DNA from: Isoetes taiwanensis | Lineage: Eukaryota; Streptophyta; Lycopodiopsida; Isoetales; Isoetaceae | NCBI GenBank assembly: GCA_021234155.1 | Contig: JAJEKV010000032.1 | Coordinates: forward strand, 2,078,783 to 2,142,782 | Direction: 5' to 3' | DNA length: 64,000 nucleotides | Part shown: positions 32,562 to 45,603 of the stretch, piece by piece | Position numbering within the stretch: the stretch's first letter is position 1 | Layout: each line of letters begins with the position of its first letter | The notes under the pieces: generated by a model | Databases searched by the model: none | What the model was told of the DNA's origin: nothing | What the model saw: the letters and a program-made list of their open reading frames with translations, nothing else | Made by a program: the position numbers and the translations under genes

Positions 32562-34749
32562 TTTTGAGATCTATGCGGCCCCGTAAGAGAGCCCCATGCT
32601 TTTCTTTGAAGTTGGGCTTCCAAAGTTTGAACTTGTGCAGCTTGCAGCCTTTGAAGGTTACTTGGCCAACCACATCTCGAGGCCATCAGGGTAGGTGGTG
32701 AACCCCATTCATAAGAGCTTCTTGGGATTCTTGTAACTTTAGAACAAGCAGCCTTGAGCATCCCGGCCGATATCGATACAACAAAAAATGACGAGGGTGC
32801 CGTGGTGGTGGAGCCTACTCGCTGCCTTGTTTGTGACGCTTGGGGACACATGATGAGGACTAGAGTGCTTGGTTTTCAGAGAGGAGGAGGAGACAGTGAC
32901 ACGCGGTGTTGAAGGTTGACATGACCGTAAGAAGAAGGGCTGAAGTGCCAACTTGATGAGTCTTAGGAAGGGACTGCCGAGTGGAATTTTGAGAATGAGA
33001 GTTTGTGGGAGGAAAGTAATGACAGATGAGGGCTTGAAGATGGCCTCCCCACGAAGTTTCAGAGGGAGAAGTGGCAGCCCGAAGACGGTCTACTTCTTGG
33101 AGAAGACTCAGAGAACAAAGAATTGGGGCCAATCAATGTGGTGGGTTGAGCGAGTAGCAGCGTGACTACGATATTATAGAAAGGTTTATTGATATGGGTG
33201 TTCTTGATAGAATAATTGGGGTATTTTGCGCCACGTAAACTTAACAAAAGTTTCATGGGGCTTGTCAATATTTGTGAGGCGATGCACGCTTGCATGATAA
33301 GCGTGCACCAAACTCGGTGACATCAAGATCCCCGTGATGGCGCATCAAGATAAACAAGGGGTTTGCAAAGGAATATGGAATACCCGGAAATTAGGTGTTG
33401 AGTCACGAAATGGTGGTGCCATCGACCACCGTGGGTGTATCCATGGGCCGTTGACGATGTTAGCGATGAACCGCCTCAACCGGTCGATTTGGAGCCTAAG
33501 TTCCATTTGAGAGAATTTCAGAGTTTCAAGGCTGCTCAGCGACCGCGACGATTTGGGCCAACAAGGGCTTCACGGAAAGTGGGGCCAAGAAAGAGACAGA
33601 CTCTAAAAGAGAGCCGCCCCTAGGAGCAAAGAGGCTTGAAGTGTAGAAAATTTTGGTGCAGCCATGGCAAAGATTGGCGGAAAAGAACGCTGATTCCAAG
33701 GCGGAGGACAAAAAGCAAAGAACGGAGGACTAAAGCGCGCCAGAGAGACTAAAAAGGTTTAGGGCGGCAGAAAGGTGGCGAAGGGGCATGATAAGGGCTA
33801 AGCCGCAACCGCTGATGGTGCCAGTGTCGAAAGATGCCAAGGAGGTGATTGAGAGGCAAAAATTTGGCTAAGTCCCCAAACAACAAAGGGAGAAGGAATG
33901 AACGGTGGAGATGAGGCGGAGAGAATGATGGGATGTGACAGTGGCCAAAGGACACACATTAATGTTCGACGGGCGTGAAAAGAAGGAATGGCATTTAATG
34001 CCGCCAACTCAAGTGGGATATCATTAAAAGGAATGTGTCAAGGTACCATGGCTAGATATGCTACGGGAGAAAAGATGCTCGCTTTAGAAACAAATTTTGC
34101 ATTGCAAAACACGTTGGCGATTGATGTGATTGGTCCACGCCGACAAGGACTTCCTCGTTGGCTATATAAGACGAACCGGAAGTAAACGAAGGCATCCGAT
34201 GGCGCCAAAGATGGTCGCCGCCGGTTTGAACGAGGACCGCACTATGCCCACCTAACCGCCGAGTGGATTACCCGCAAGATGAATTGTTCCGACCTTCGGG
34301 CGCCGCCACAATCGCGGGCGCGGAGAATGGACGGCTGGTGTGCCGGATGATGGCTGAACATCCCGACCAAGACCAACGGGATGGAGGTGGTTCTCGCACC
34401 TTCGCTGGGATCCCGAAAGTAACCTCTACCACATCCTGCGATCACCGCTCCAAACCCCGAGTAGAGGGTTTTTCTTCTTAGGACTTAGTAGATAGGGCTC
34501 GAGCCCGCTTTTTGTATATAGGGCAGCGCCCATATGAAATAGCCGGGTCAGGCCCACATTTTGTAAAAAATTCCACCTATAATATAAATATGCCGGTTTA
34601 GTCACTATCCGTTGTGTGCGGTTCCGAACAAAGATCCGCTTGTGGATGTGCACTTTCGTTGTATGAAATGTTTTGAGGCTTAAAGCCATTAACCAGTGTA
34701 GGTAATGGAGTGCCATCTAAGCTCGGCCGCTTGAAAAACTGGTCGAACC

Positions 34750-35808
34750 ACTTGAACAATTTGATAAGGGCCAAGCCAACTAAACTTAAGTTTACCCGAA
34801 AAAGTTTTGTACCGAGAATCATAAAGAAGAACCAAATCTCCTTCGTTGAATGTTTTGTCTTCACCGCTTGTCATGTAAGGATTTTTGCAACTGTTGTCCA
34901 TGAAGAACACTAATATAAGCATCTCTTTTAAGTTCATCCAACTGTTCCAATTGATAAACCCTTTCTTTGAGTGCAAAGCAGCGGATTATGGGCAGAGCCG
35001 GTTGAAAACGGAGTGTTGGAAGTATGTATTCAAAACGGCATGAGAGCTTCTTGACCATAAACCAATTTGAAAGGGGTGTGACTCAGAGCTATTTTGAAAC
35101 AAGTATTGTAAGCCCAAAGAACAAAGAGGGAAGTTTGTTTTGCCAATCGGCGAGAAGCATCACAAATTTTCTTGAGAATTGTGACCGAGTTTTGTTTGTG
35201 CTTTACGCCAAACCATTCCCTCGAGGATAGTAAGGTGTGCTCTTGTGATGATGTATCAGGAGATAATCCGCCGCCTCCTTGATGGTATGATTGATAAAAT
35301 GGACACCACGATCACCGACCAGCCCGTCGGGGCGACCGAATCGCGTGATGATTTGTTGATAGAGGACCTTGGCCCGGCCGGCCGCAAAGTGTTGTCCGGA
35401 AGCGCAAGCTTCCCGCCCATTTGGTAGCGTAGTCGGTGAGAACGGTAATGTAGCGGGCACGGGTGTGCCGCCAAGCAGAGGATCGATGGGTCCCACAAAA
35501 TCCATTCCCCATTTGCCGAAGGGAAGTGGCGCGGGCGACGGCGCCAAGGGAAGAGCGCCACGGGTCGTGGGTCGCCCCACACGCCGGCAAGCATCACACG
35601 CGGCGTATGGGGGCGGAGCGCCTTTGAAGAGCGTGGGCCAAAAATAACCAGCAAGAAGGATTTTGGCGTGCCGTAGTGTCACCATGAAAATGACCACCAC
35701 CGAGCGCCCTTCATGGGCTTCTGACAATATCCGGGACCTCATGAGGGAGAACACATCGGGCCGAAGAATGGTATCCTTACCCTTTTTGTAAAGATGGCCC
35801 GCAACCAT
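34750..35808 (-). pseudogene. Gypsy integrase
   Basis: The N-terminal block (35808 downward) has HLYKKGKDTILRP, then EAHEGR...H...YFWPTLF..AP...CDACRR, a degraded H-H-C-C zinc-binding domain. The core begins FGKWGMDFVGPIDP near 35530, with GDRGVHFIN near 35270 carrying the second acidic position. The C-terminal motif GDLVLLYDSRYKTF then GKLKFSWLGPYQI lies at about 34755-34840, the GPY/F module. Integrase inserts the DNA copy into the genome. Frameshifts separate the three parts. The style of the tail motif is that of non-chromoviral plant gypsy elements. Confidence 0.85.
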
Positions 35809-35989
35809 GGTGTAGTCACGGACCTCGAGGAGAAATTGATGTCGACGGGATTGTCGCTATTGGAGAGAGCGTGGCGCCCTCCCGGTGGAAGAGCTCGCGG
35901 AGGAGATATGCCGAAAGTCATGGAACCAATGTGGTGTTGCCGCGGACCGTAAAGAGTTGAGCATCGTGAAAGGCGCCCGAGACTCCGAG

Positions 35990-36590
35990 AGAGGGATCAT
36001 CCGCGGTGGATGCGGAAAGATAATCCGACAACATGAGATTTGCCGGCCTTTGTGAACAATTTCAAAAGGTGCAAATTTTGCGAAGTAGGACCCAACGTGC
36101 AATGCGCCCGTGGGCGTGGATTTGTTGATCAAGTAAAGAAGTGCCCGGTGGTCAACAAAGAATTTGATTTGACCGCCCAAAAGATAGTGACGAAGCGCTG
36201 GACGCAGTAAAATTAAACTCAAGGCTTCTCGCCTGCGGGCGTAGTAGTTGCGCTCAGCGTAATTGAGTTTCCTACCGGGCGAAGGGTTTGGTTTGTCAAG
36301 CAGGCGATCATATTCTTGAGAAAGAACAGCTCCAATAGCAAAGGCCGGTGACATCGACATGGACATGAAAGGGCTTGTCCCATTGAGGAGGAACAAGAAC
36401 GGGGCCCGAAAGTAAGCAAGAGCTTCAACGTTGGAAAGCAACCTCCGCCGGGAATTCCAAGCCTGTGTGGATTCATCACCCGTGAGTTTATGAATGGGAT
36501 CCGCAATGGTCGCGAGTCCGTGAATGAAGGTGGAGTAATAATTGACCTTACCCAAGAAAGAGCGTGTTTCCTTTATATTGGCCGGTGCTT
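35990..36590 (-). pseudogene. Gypsy RNase H domain
   Basis: Within one frame (36723 downward): ETRSFLGKVNYYSTFI and ADPIHKLTG (connection after reverse transcriptase), then AIGAVLSQEYD, LNYAERNYYARRREALSLILLRP and KFFVDHRALLYLIN. These are the RNase H landmarks of Ty3/gypsy polyproteins, which remove the RNA strand during cDNA synthesis. The usual Y-T-E-K...E-A glutamate motif is altered to N-Y-A-E-R-N-Y..REA. Confidence 0.85.
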
Positions 36591-37370
36591 GAGCCTTGAG
36601 CACACAACTGATTTTGGCGGTGATCCGTGGTGATACCGCTTTGTTGACCACATGTCCCAATGTAACACCTGAAGTGACACAAAAGGTGCATTTCGGGATT
36701 GAGACTAATGCCGGACTCATCACATTTGAAAGACAAGTTCCAATTTATCCAAATGGTCAGCCATGGAATCAGAGGCGAGAAGTCATCTTGAAAAATTTGC
36801 AAGAAGGGATTTTCCTTCATAAAATCAAAAAACCGAGAGCATGATACGCTGAAACGTGGGATGGAGAGTTTGATAATCCAAAAGGAACCACCTTGTAGCA
36901 AAAAGTGACCTACTGGGTGGTGAAGGTAGTCTTGAGTTGATCAGATTCTTTGATTGAGATCCGATTGTAGCCGTAAAAACCATCCATGAAGGAGTACATC
37001 TCATGTCCAAAGAACCTCTTCCGTAACCCGGGTCAGGAAGGGAAGGGGAAAATGATCACGCCCGTGGCCTCCGATTGAGTTTTCTGGTGAGTCCACACAA
37101 ACGCCGATCTTACCATTGTGTTTGAATGCAATGACGATGGGGCTCACCCACTCGTAATGTTTGACCTCATAGATCAAACCCGCAGCAAGGAGTTTGTCAA
37201 TTTCGCTTGACGCCGCATCACTGTAATTGGGGTTGAGCCAGCATCGCCGTTGCTAGACTGGGCGGCATCGGACTTGGTAGGAATGGTGAGTTCCCCAAGG
37301 TTTTGTTGATCCCCAAGATCTCTGTAGCTCCGTGCAAAAATGTGTTTGAACTTTTGAAAAGCGTGGACGG
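36590..37370 (-). pseudogene. Gypsy reverse transcriptase
   Basis: From high to low coordinates: FKHIFARSYRDLG near 37350; SPIVIAFKHNGKIGVCVD near 37150-37100; MDGFYGYNQI near 36985; CYKVVPFGLSN..STFQRIM near 36900-36840; FQDDF (family Y-x-D-D) near 36785; and SGVTLGHVV near 36665. The order is that of a Ty3/gypsy reverse transcriptase. At least three frame changes occur. The YxDD tyrosine position is F-Q, and both aspartates remain. Confidence 0.85.
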
Positions 37371-37719
37371 CCCCGCTACGATATAGGGTGTGGGAAGATT
37401 GGCAAACAATCCGACAGGCCGATTGTTGCCTACGCCCACAATCTCTACGCCGAGTCCGAATATGGGGATAACTTCCATGTCCCCGGACAATATGAGCAGG
37501 AGGTTGAAGCATAATAGGATGCGTGGCTTCTGCGTGGTGAAAAAGAGAGGTTGCCGAAGTTTCCTCAAGCGTAGGTTGCTTCATGACGGCGTGTACTTCC
37601 ACGGGAGCCGCAGGAGGGAGGTTGGCCCCAAAAGTGATCAACACGCTGGATTCGATTGCAAGGAGCCGGGTAAGGGTCAAGCAAAGCAGCCAGCCTGGTC
37701 CCGATCAAGAGTCATTTCT

Positions 37720-38197
37720 CCCCAAGGATCAAAGATACTGGGGGTAGGATGACAGAGGCGCATCTGCAGGTGGAGCCTGAACTTGATAAATATTCTCGGG
37801 CGCCCTCGAGTCGATTGTCGGAGAGAGAGGGTTCAGCATTGTCGATGGAAATGATTTTGTCGGTTTCAAGTCCATGGTGGCATTGAGGTGACCATCGGTG
37901 ATGACTAACCCCATCCGTGGGCCCAAGAATGAATGCTCTTGGCCCGGCGGAGAAAAGGTGCACGACCAACATTTCATAATCACCGGATCTTCTCCGACCT
38001 TCCAAACAACAAATTCCAAGGGGAATCTGAGATCACCTATGTTGATGTGAAGAAGAGGCGTGACGCTTTGAGGTCGTGATATGGCCATTGGCCAATTTGA
38101 TGTCATATGGGGCAACGATAGAGTTGTTTGATGCCCATTTGTTTATGGAGTTTATCCGTGATGAGATTGACCGCGCTACCTCCGTCAATTTGAACAC
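37720..38197 (-). pseudogene. Gypsy protease, split by element B
   Basis: Immediately left of element B the minus strand reads QIDGGSAVNLITDKL, an aspartic protease active-site motif of the D-G/S/T-G type seen in plant gypsy elements. The next part (38115 downward) has FPLEFVVWK and ...TFSPPGQEHSFLGP. The other half of the frame lies right of B at 51793 and is in phase when B and one ACA are left out. Protease would cleave the Gag-Pol polyprotein. Confidence 0.75.
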
Positions 38198-38589
38198 ACA
38201 CTGACCCCAAATTTTGGTCCACAGTTGTTTTTTACTTGTACGGAAGTGTTGTTTTATGCCAAAAACAACACCAAAATGGCCCCAAAAGTCCACGCGGGCC
38301 CGTTTATCCCGGATTTGCACAAAGAGACAAGTGGTTTTTGGCGAAAATTTCCACCGCGGGTTTTTTGCACTTTTTTTTTGGTCAACGTGTCCTTTTTTTC
38401 ACTATTGTTTTTCGCAAAATTTTGTCAACGTGTGGTTTTTTTCACGAGCCATACGTTGTTGTTCATCAAAATAACACGCGTTGGTTTAGATATTACTACA
38501 CATGTAAACTTAAATTACAATGTCAAAGTAAGATGGTTTAGGAAAAAAGTTACATGTCATTTAACCAAATACCACCTGTTACTTAAATC

Positions 38590-38622
38590 TAGCTATTGTT
38601 TTTAATGCTACTAACTATTGTT
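38590..38622. other. Footprint-like site where Z1 sits in A
   Basis: TAGCTATTGTT, then 11 bp TTTAATGCTAC, then TAACTATTGTT. The outer pieces match the two flanks of Z1 in A; the 11 bp resembles the first bases of Z. Confidence 0.5.
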
Positions 38623-39509
38623 TTTCTAAAATAAAGACATGTAAAAAAGCACTATTAGTACACATAGAAAAAGAAAGATGATGTTTCCAATGTGTCTTTA
38701 GGCCAATGTTTTTTGTGGAACCATGCGTTGTTTATCTTTAAAATGGCACGCGTAGGTTTTAACTTTACGACACCTGAAAAACTAAATTACAACACTAGAA
38801 ATAAAGGACTACAAAGAAAAAAACGTGTAGGAAATGAAAAAATAATATTTTCAAGTGTTCTTTTTTTAAATATAGACATGTTGTTTCAAGTGTTGTTTTT
38901 ACAAAATTAAAAAAATCACCCATAGCCTTTTTTTTTTATTTATGAAACACTACATGTGTTATTGAAATCTAGCTATTGTTTTCCTAAAATAAGGACGTGT
39001 AGAAAGTAATATTATAACACGTAGAAAAAACATGAGTTTCTAATGTGGTTGTTTAAATGTGGTTGTTTAATCAATGAGATATTGACACGTGGCATGCTTT
39101 TGAAATAAAAAAATATTAGTATTACATGTAGGAAAAACAATTGTTGTTTCTAATGTCTTGTAACTAATTTATAATTTAAACCATTTGCTCCCACTTTCAT
39201 TTTTTGCTACTGTTTATATTTATTAAAGAATTCCACTTTGGTTTTTGGCTATTGTTCACCTAAAAAAAAAGGAAAAGAAACACATAAAATCAATATTCAA
39301 AATATAGAGCAAGCTCGTTGTATAAAGAACAGTAAGACAATTTTGTTTATGTATTTTGAGAAAAACAAATTGAACAGATTTTTTCAACAGATTCAACAGA
39401 TTTTTTAGAACGGGTTTTTTGAGGCTAATCTAATATAAATAGCTTGTTCCTTTAGTTTCATTTCACAGCATCTCTGATCCATTTTTTCGAAGGAGAAGGT
39501 TTCACGTTA

Positions 39510-40400
39510 TCCCCCCTGTAGGCACCGATTCAATCCTTCAATAGGTAAGCTGCAAGCCTGCCTTGATTGGCCTTGATTCCCAAAATAACACAACGTCTGC
39601 AAATTGAGTCACCTATCATTTAAGGAACAAACTCAAAACTAACACAAGATTAATTACTTTAAAGATAAAAACTAGTCCAGATCTTACTGTTCTATTTCTT
39701 AAGCTCTGTTGCTCAAAAAATGGAGCTTCCAGGTGCGAAGAACCCCAGTCGAATCCTTTGTTGCTTTGAGATACCATTTCCTAAAGTGCCCAAAGATCTG
39801 AGTTAGTAATGCTAGAACTAGAGATCAAAAACATAAGAAAAAATAGATAATGCCATACCTCTGTTGCTGCTCCTCCGCCATAGCTCTGTTGCTGCTCTTT
39901 CGTCAAAAGATGCTGCTATTAGGCGCAAGACGATCCCCTGCCTTACCGAACACAATCAAGCTTGGATCTGACTTATTTGCAGGCTCACATATACCCACAG
40001 GTCAAACCCCAGCTCCAAATCCAAATATCAAATCAAACAATTATGCCTGCTGGGAGGTTATGCTGGTAAGGACCAAATAAAACCCACAAAGGAACAACCG
40101 AGCCCATAACCAGCTATGGCGACTAGCCCAATCACGCTTTGAACAGAATACAAGCATATTAGGCGCAAGCTCTAGGCGCCAAGACTAAAGCTCGAGCGCC
40201 ATCCCATCTCAACTGAAGCTAGCGCCAAAACTCCAGGCGCCAAAAACGAAGCTCTGCCATCGCCAATTTCAGAAACACAAACCTACAAACCAAAGGCCAT
40301 TCCAGCGGCCAATAGGATTGCAGGACGCGGATCGCAATCTAAGCCATTGGCGGGGCAAAATATTAGCCATTGGATGAAAGTTAAATTATCACGAATATTC
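39510..40400 (-). pseudogene. Gene-like fragment in B (same as 10481-11371 in A)
   Basis: Inverted copy of the A fragment with the same splice-like borders. The first exon block near 39865-39890 lacks about 11 bases present in A. Not recognised as a known protein. The long plus-strand frame 39850-40080 is its antisense shadow. Confidence 0.35.
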
Positions 40401-41881
40401 GTGTATATTATTTCGTCCGCGGTTTTTTGCGAATTTTTTTGTGTTGAGTGATTATTAAAATTTTTGACATGAGAAATATGCGTTTGAACTCAATATATGT
40501 GTGTAATGCACGACCTTGCATAAGAAAACATTGGTTCGAAAAATATTTAACCTCTACCTCATAATTTGTCATCCATATAACATATGTATCAGATTTAATA
40601 TATAACAAGACATAAATTTGCCAGATTTTATGTTTTTTAAATTGGAATTTTTCGGGTGACCAAACATTTAGACCGGCAATTTTGAAATTGGACCAGACAA
40701 ACAAGGGGCTTGCCGAATAATTTTCGGACCCTCATTGGGATACATGTATTAATGAAAAGTATTCAAAGTTCTTATGAAGAAGGTTGGATACATTAATGAG
40801 TTTATTATTATTACATTTTGTCACCTTCTTGATCAAGAACTTGCATGCCCCTTATCATCATATTAGATACTTCTTGAACATTTTTTACGTGTCAAGAATA
40901 CCCTTTTTCCTAAAATTTTGCCTAGCCAAATTCTCCAAAAAGTATATGCGCGGCAACACTGGGCACACGTTTACTAGTGGTTCCTAAATTACATGGTCTC
41001 ACGCTAGTTCCTAAATTACATGGAAAGGTTCACATTATAGGGTACTCCCCTTGCCACAAGTGCCACATGGAAAGGTTCCACGTTCACGCATGTCATTGCC
41101 CTTGTGGCACCAACAAACAACATGGAAAAGATGATGTGGCACTCCAAATGGTGACATGGCATGCCAAGCAAGCAAAGTCAAGTTTTGACTAGGTAAAAAA
41201 TGAAAAGATATCCATCTATGGTCTTTTCATTGGGTGATGTTGGCAAATTTTGGGTGATGTGGCAAGATGGTGGTGACGTGGACATGATGACTAGGATTTT
41301 ATGCAAGAAATATGACAACCTTAGGAATTTTTGCTAGAGGAGTTTGGGCGAGGGATAGAATAGAGCGATATTGAAGAACTTAAAGCGTTGTCACCCTTCC
41401 CCAAGTCGATTAAGGCCAGGACTTTGGGTGGCTGCCTCACCAGAGGGGAGAGGCCAGACCCCAGGAGACAGACCCCAAAAAGGTTGCTGGGGAAGCCTTT
41501 CCTGGCAATGCTCCTCCCGGAGGCCGTATGCCAATGCCCCTCTCCCAGAGCTCGGTTCCCCTATCTGGCCGTTGAATCCATCGTTCATGTAACATGCTTC
41601 GAGCAGGTTCAAAAAAATCCAAGATCGGTCTGGGAGAACCTATCAAACCGCGAAGCGTCCTGCGGGCGACCGTGTAGAAACCCAAGTGTTTTGTCGTTCG
41701 AGCAGTACAAAGGCTCCGAAATGGAGATTCGACTTCGCCATGTCGTCCAGAATTGCCAAATTACCCAAATGACCAAGTTACATAGACATTTTTGGCAAAG
41801 AAAGAAATGAGAACACGCTACATGACAGTATTCTGCAGCCACCTGCTAGGCCAATTGACTACGAACATGTTGGACATGAGC

Positions 41882-42208
41882 TAATAATCATTTCATCCTT
41901 CATTATTCTATTCTATTCTATTCTATTCTATTCTATTCTATTCTATTCTATTATGTGCATGTTACATCATGTTTTGGAGGCTTTTGATAGTTATTTGCTA
42001 GCTTGTTGTCAGTTTATTTGTTGTTGGTTGTATGTGAAGAATTTTCTTTGTTTTTTCTTGTATGTCTTTGTCATGCTAAACTATTTAGGACTAACTGGTT
42101 TATTCTGAAAATTTTGGACTAGATAGATGGATAGATGGATAGATGGATAGCGTCCACGGGGACCCAATAAAGAGGGTCTTAAATGCATGGAGGAGTAAGC
42201 AACCCAAC
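41882..42208. other. B-only insertion with (TTCTA)n
   Basis: Splits a module remnant that is continuous in A (8950-8990). It has a pentanucleotide run (TTCTA, about 41900-41950) and AGATGGATAG repeats (42120-42150). No coding and no clear ends. Confidence 0.45.
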
Positions 42209-42499
42209 TTGGCGCTTCTTGAAGAAGGGGTGGTCTTTTGCCCACAAAACTTGGTCCCTAGGGTGATGGCGTTCAGTTCCACGATTCCGGAGTGGGGGAG
42301 TTGCCCGACCATGGCCAGGGGCCTTCGAGAGATGACATTTGGGGCGAGCTGCTTTCGGAAGGTCTTACGGGTCTGTCTTCTGGCGTCAACACCCTCCCTC
42401 TACATGATGAAATTGTGCAAGATCCTGGTCGAATCTAAGATCAAATGAACCTATGAATACAAGGTAGTCATTCCAATATTTTCAACTAATCTTAAGGCG

Positions 42500-42960
42500 C
42501 ATAGGTGGCATGTTTGAGCCACCTTGGCACGCTTGAGCCTAGGTGGCATGTTGGAGCCACCTTGGCATGTTGGAGCCTAGGTGGCACGTTGGAGCCTAGG
42601 TGGCATGCTAGAGCTCACGAGGCATGTTGGAGCCTAGTTGGCATGTTGGAGCCTACGTGGCATGTTGAAGCCATATGTGGTGGCATGTTGGAGCCTAGGT
42701 GGCATATTTGAGCCACCTTGGCATGCTTGAGCCTAGGTGGCACGTTGGAGCCAACTTGGCATGTTGGAGCTCACGTGGTACGCTTGAGCCCAGGTGGCAT
42801 GTTGGAGCCTAGGTGGCATGCTAGGTGGCATGTTGGATCCCACGTGGCATGTTGGAGCGTAGGTGGCATGTTGGAGCCCACGCGGATGTTGGAGCCTAGG
42901 TGGCATGTTGGAGCCCACGTGGCATGTTGGAGCCTAGGTGGCACATTGGAGCCTAGGTGG
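42500..42960. repeat. Minisatellite in element B (inverted)
   Basis: Units GTTGGAGCCTAGGTGGCAT, reverse complement of the unit in A; shorter than in A. Confidence 0.9.
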
Positions 42961-43653
42961 CCAGACCCCAGGAGACGGACATCACAAAGGTTACCGAGGC
43001 AGGCTTTCCTACCAGTGCTCCTCCGGGAGGGCAAATGCCAATGCCTCCCTTCCCGAACCCGGTTTCCCTATCCCAACCGTTGAATTCTCCATTCAAGTAA
43101 CTTGCTTCGAAAGCGGGCTCAAAAAATTCAAGATCTGTCCGGGAGAACATATCAAACCATTAAAAGTATCCCGCAATGACCGTAGAAACCCAAGTGTTTT
43201 GTCGTTCGGGCAGTACAAAGGCTCCGGAATGGAGATTTGACTTCGCCATGTCGTCCGAAACAGCAAAATTACCCTAGACACCAAGTTACACGGTCATTTT
43301 TTGCAGCAAAAGAGACACGAACCCTCTACATGGCAGTGTTCTGCACCCTCCACTAAGGCCAATTCACTACGAACGTGTTGGACATGAGCTACTTTGGCGC
43401 GTCCGGGAGCAGGGATGGTCTTCTGCCCACGAAACTTGGTCTCCAGGGTAATGTCGATGTTTCGAGTCCGTTGGCAGAGTCATATCACAGTTCCGGGGTG
43501 GGAGAGTTGCCCGTCCGTGGCCAAGGACCTTCCAGAGAGGACCTTTGGGATGAACTTCTTCTGGAAGGTTTTAGGGCTCCGTCTTCTGGCATCAACGCCC
43601 TCCCACTACCTCATGACATTGTGCAAGATCCTGGTCCAATCTGACCAGGGTAT

Positions 43654-43716
43654 GGCCTCCAAAATGTAAACCCTGTGGGTTGCTAGGTTATTGTAGGGTT
43701 TACGTTATGGAGGTCG
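43654..43716. repeat. Palindromic spacer B1
   Basis: CCTCCAAAATGTAAACCC against GGGTTTACGTTATGGAGG, as in element A. Confidence 0.85.
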
Positions 43717-44465
43717 AGTTTTATTCAGTTGCACTTGAGACATGGTCGAGAAGCTGCAGTTGAAAACCAGAAGCAATAGAAACTGACGAAATGGGATTTG
43801 GATTTACCGAAGCAGGCTTTCCTACCAGTGCTCTTCTGGGAGGGCAAATGCCAATGCCTCCCTTCCCGGAACCCGGTTTCCCTATCCGACCGTTGAATTC
43901 TCCATTCAAGTAACTTGCTTCGAGCAGGCTCAAAAAAATTTAAGATCTGTCCGGGAGAACATATAAAACCGCAAAGTGTCCTGCAGTCGACCGTGTAGAA
44001 ACCCAAGTGTTTTGTCGTTCGGGCAGTAAAAAGGCCCCGGAATGGAGATTTGACTTCGCCATGTCGTCCGAAACAGCGAAATTACCCTAGAGACCAAGTT
44101 ACACGGTCACTTTTTGCAGCAAAAGAAACACGAACCCTCTACATGGCAGTATTCTGCACCCTTCGCTAAGGCCAATTCACTACGAACGTGTTGGATATGA
44201 GCTACTTTGGCGCATCCGGGAGCAGGGGTGGTCTTCTGCCCATGAAACTTGGTCTCCAAGGTAATGTCGATGTTTCGAGTCCGTTGGCAGAGTCAGATCA
44301 CAGTTCCGGGGTGGGATAGTTGCCCGTCCGTGGCCAAGGACCCTCCAGAGAGGACCTTTGGGTCGAACTTCTTCTGGAAGGTTTTAGAGCTCTGTCATCT
44401 GGCGTCAACGCCCTCCCACTACCTCATGACATTGTGCAAGATCCTGGTCCAATCTGACCAGGGTA

Positions 44466-44529
44466 TGGCCTCCAAAATGTAAACCCTGTGGGTTGCTAGG
44501 TTATTGTAGGGTTTACGTTATGGAGGTCG
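44466..44529. repeat. Palindromic spacer B2
   Basis: Identical plan to spacer B1, about 812 bp later. Confidence 0.85.
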
Positions 44530-44791
44530 AGTTTTATTCAGTTGCACTTGAGACATGGTCGAGAAGATGCAGTTGAAAACCAGAAGCAATAGAAACTGAC
44601 AAAATGGGGTTTGGATTTATCCTCCTCCCAGTGTCGCAATTAGAAGTCAAGAACACATTTTGTAGTAGCAAAGTTTTTTGGAATGATTCGGGATCGCCAA
44701 TAGATCCAAAGTCTGTTATTTCAGTTGCCATGGCTCCGCATGCATGTTTGAAAAAGGTACACCAGGTCCCAAGTGCAACTGACCACGTTTT

Positions 44792-44853
44792 GGCCTCCAT
44801 AACGTAAACCCTACAATAACCTGGCAAGGCACAGGGTTTGCGTTTTGGAGGCC
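44792..44853. repeat. Palindromic spacer B3
   Basis: Same stem-loop, bordering the filler. Confidence 0.85.
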
Positions 44854-45603
44854 ATACCCTAGCCAGATTGGACCAAGATCTTGCACAATGTCATGAGGTA
44901 GTGGGAGGGCGTTGACGCCAGATGACGGAGCCCTAAAACCTTCCAGAAGAAGTTCGACCCAAAGGTCCTCTCTGGAGGGTCCCTGGCCACGGACGGGCAA
45001 CTCTCCCACCCCGGAACTGTGATCTGACTCTGCCAACGGACTCGAAACATCGACATTACCTTGGAGACCAAGTTTCATGGGCAGAAGACCACCCCTGCTC
45101 CCGGATGCGCCAAAGTAGCTCATATCCAACACGTTCGTAGTGAATTGGCCTTAGCGAAGGGTGCAGAATACTGCCATGTAGAGGGTTCGTGTTTCTTTTG
45201 CTGCAAAAAGTGACCGTGTAACTTGGTCTCTAGGGTAATTTCGCTGTTTCGGACGACATGGCGAAGTCAAATCTCCATTCCGGGGCCTTTTTACTGCCCG
45301 AACGACAAAACACTTGGGTTTCTACACGGTCGACTGCAGGACACTTTGCGGTTTTATATGTTCTCCCGGACAGATCTTAAATTTTTTTGAGCCTGCTCGA
45401 AGCAAGTTACTTGAATGGAGAATTCAACGGTCGGATAGGGAAACCGGGTTCCGGGAAGGGAGGCATTGGCATTTGCCCTCCCAGAGGAGCACTGGTAGGA
45501 AAGCCTGCTTCGGTAAATCCAAACCCCATTTCGTCAGTTTCTATTGCTTCTGGTTTTCAACTGCAGCTTCTCGACCATGTCTCAAGTGCAACTGAATAAA
45601 ACT

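Larger units (their letters stand above)
30675..34600 (-). other. Gypsy region between integrase and 3' LTR
   Basis: Almost 4 kb lies downstream of the integrase tail motif. It has several minus-strand frames, including 31177-32016 (279 codons, the longest frame in the window; begins FFLEVAYGDG..) and 32208-32561 (coiled-coil-like, heptad Leu near QALLEQHKSKD...LSALYSELC). Athila/Tat elements often carry an extra reading frame here, sometimes called env-like; I see no signal peptide or clear membrane segment and cannot name the product. A TATA-like CTATATAAG on the plus strand near 34161 is unexplained. Confidence 0.5.
42960..45603. repeat. Module array of element B
   Basis: Modules 42960-43653 and 43717-44465 are in plus orientation and 44854-45603 in minus orientation, with a 262-bp filler (44530-44791). 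Same organisation as A inverted, with one plus-type module less. Confidence 0.85.

Noticed and set aside
34146-34260. Plus-strand promoter and gene start (CTATATAAG then ATGGCGCC)
   Set aside because: The frame from that ATG closes after about 18 codons and the region is internal to the minus-strand gypsy.
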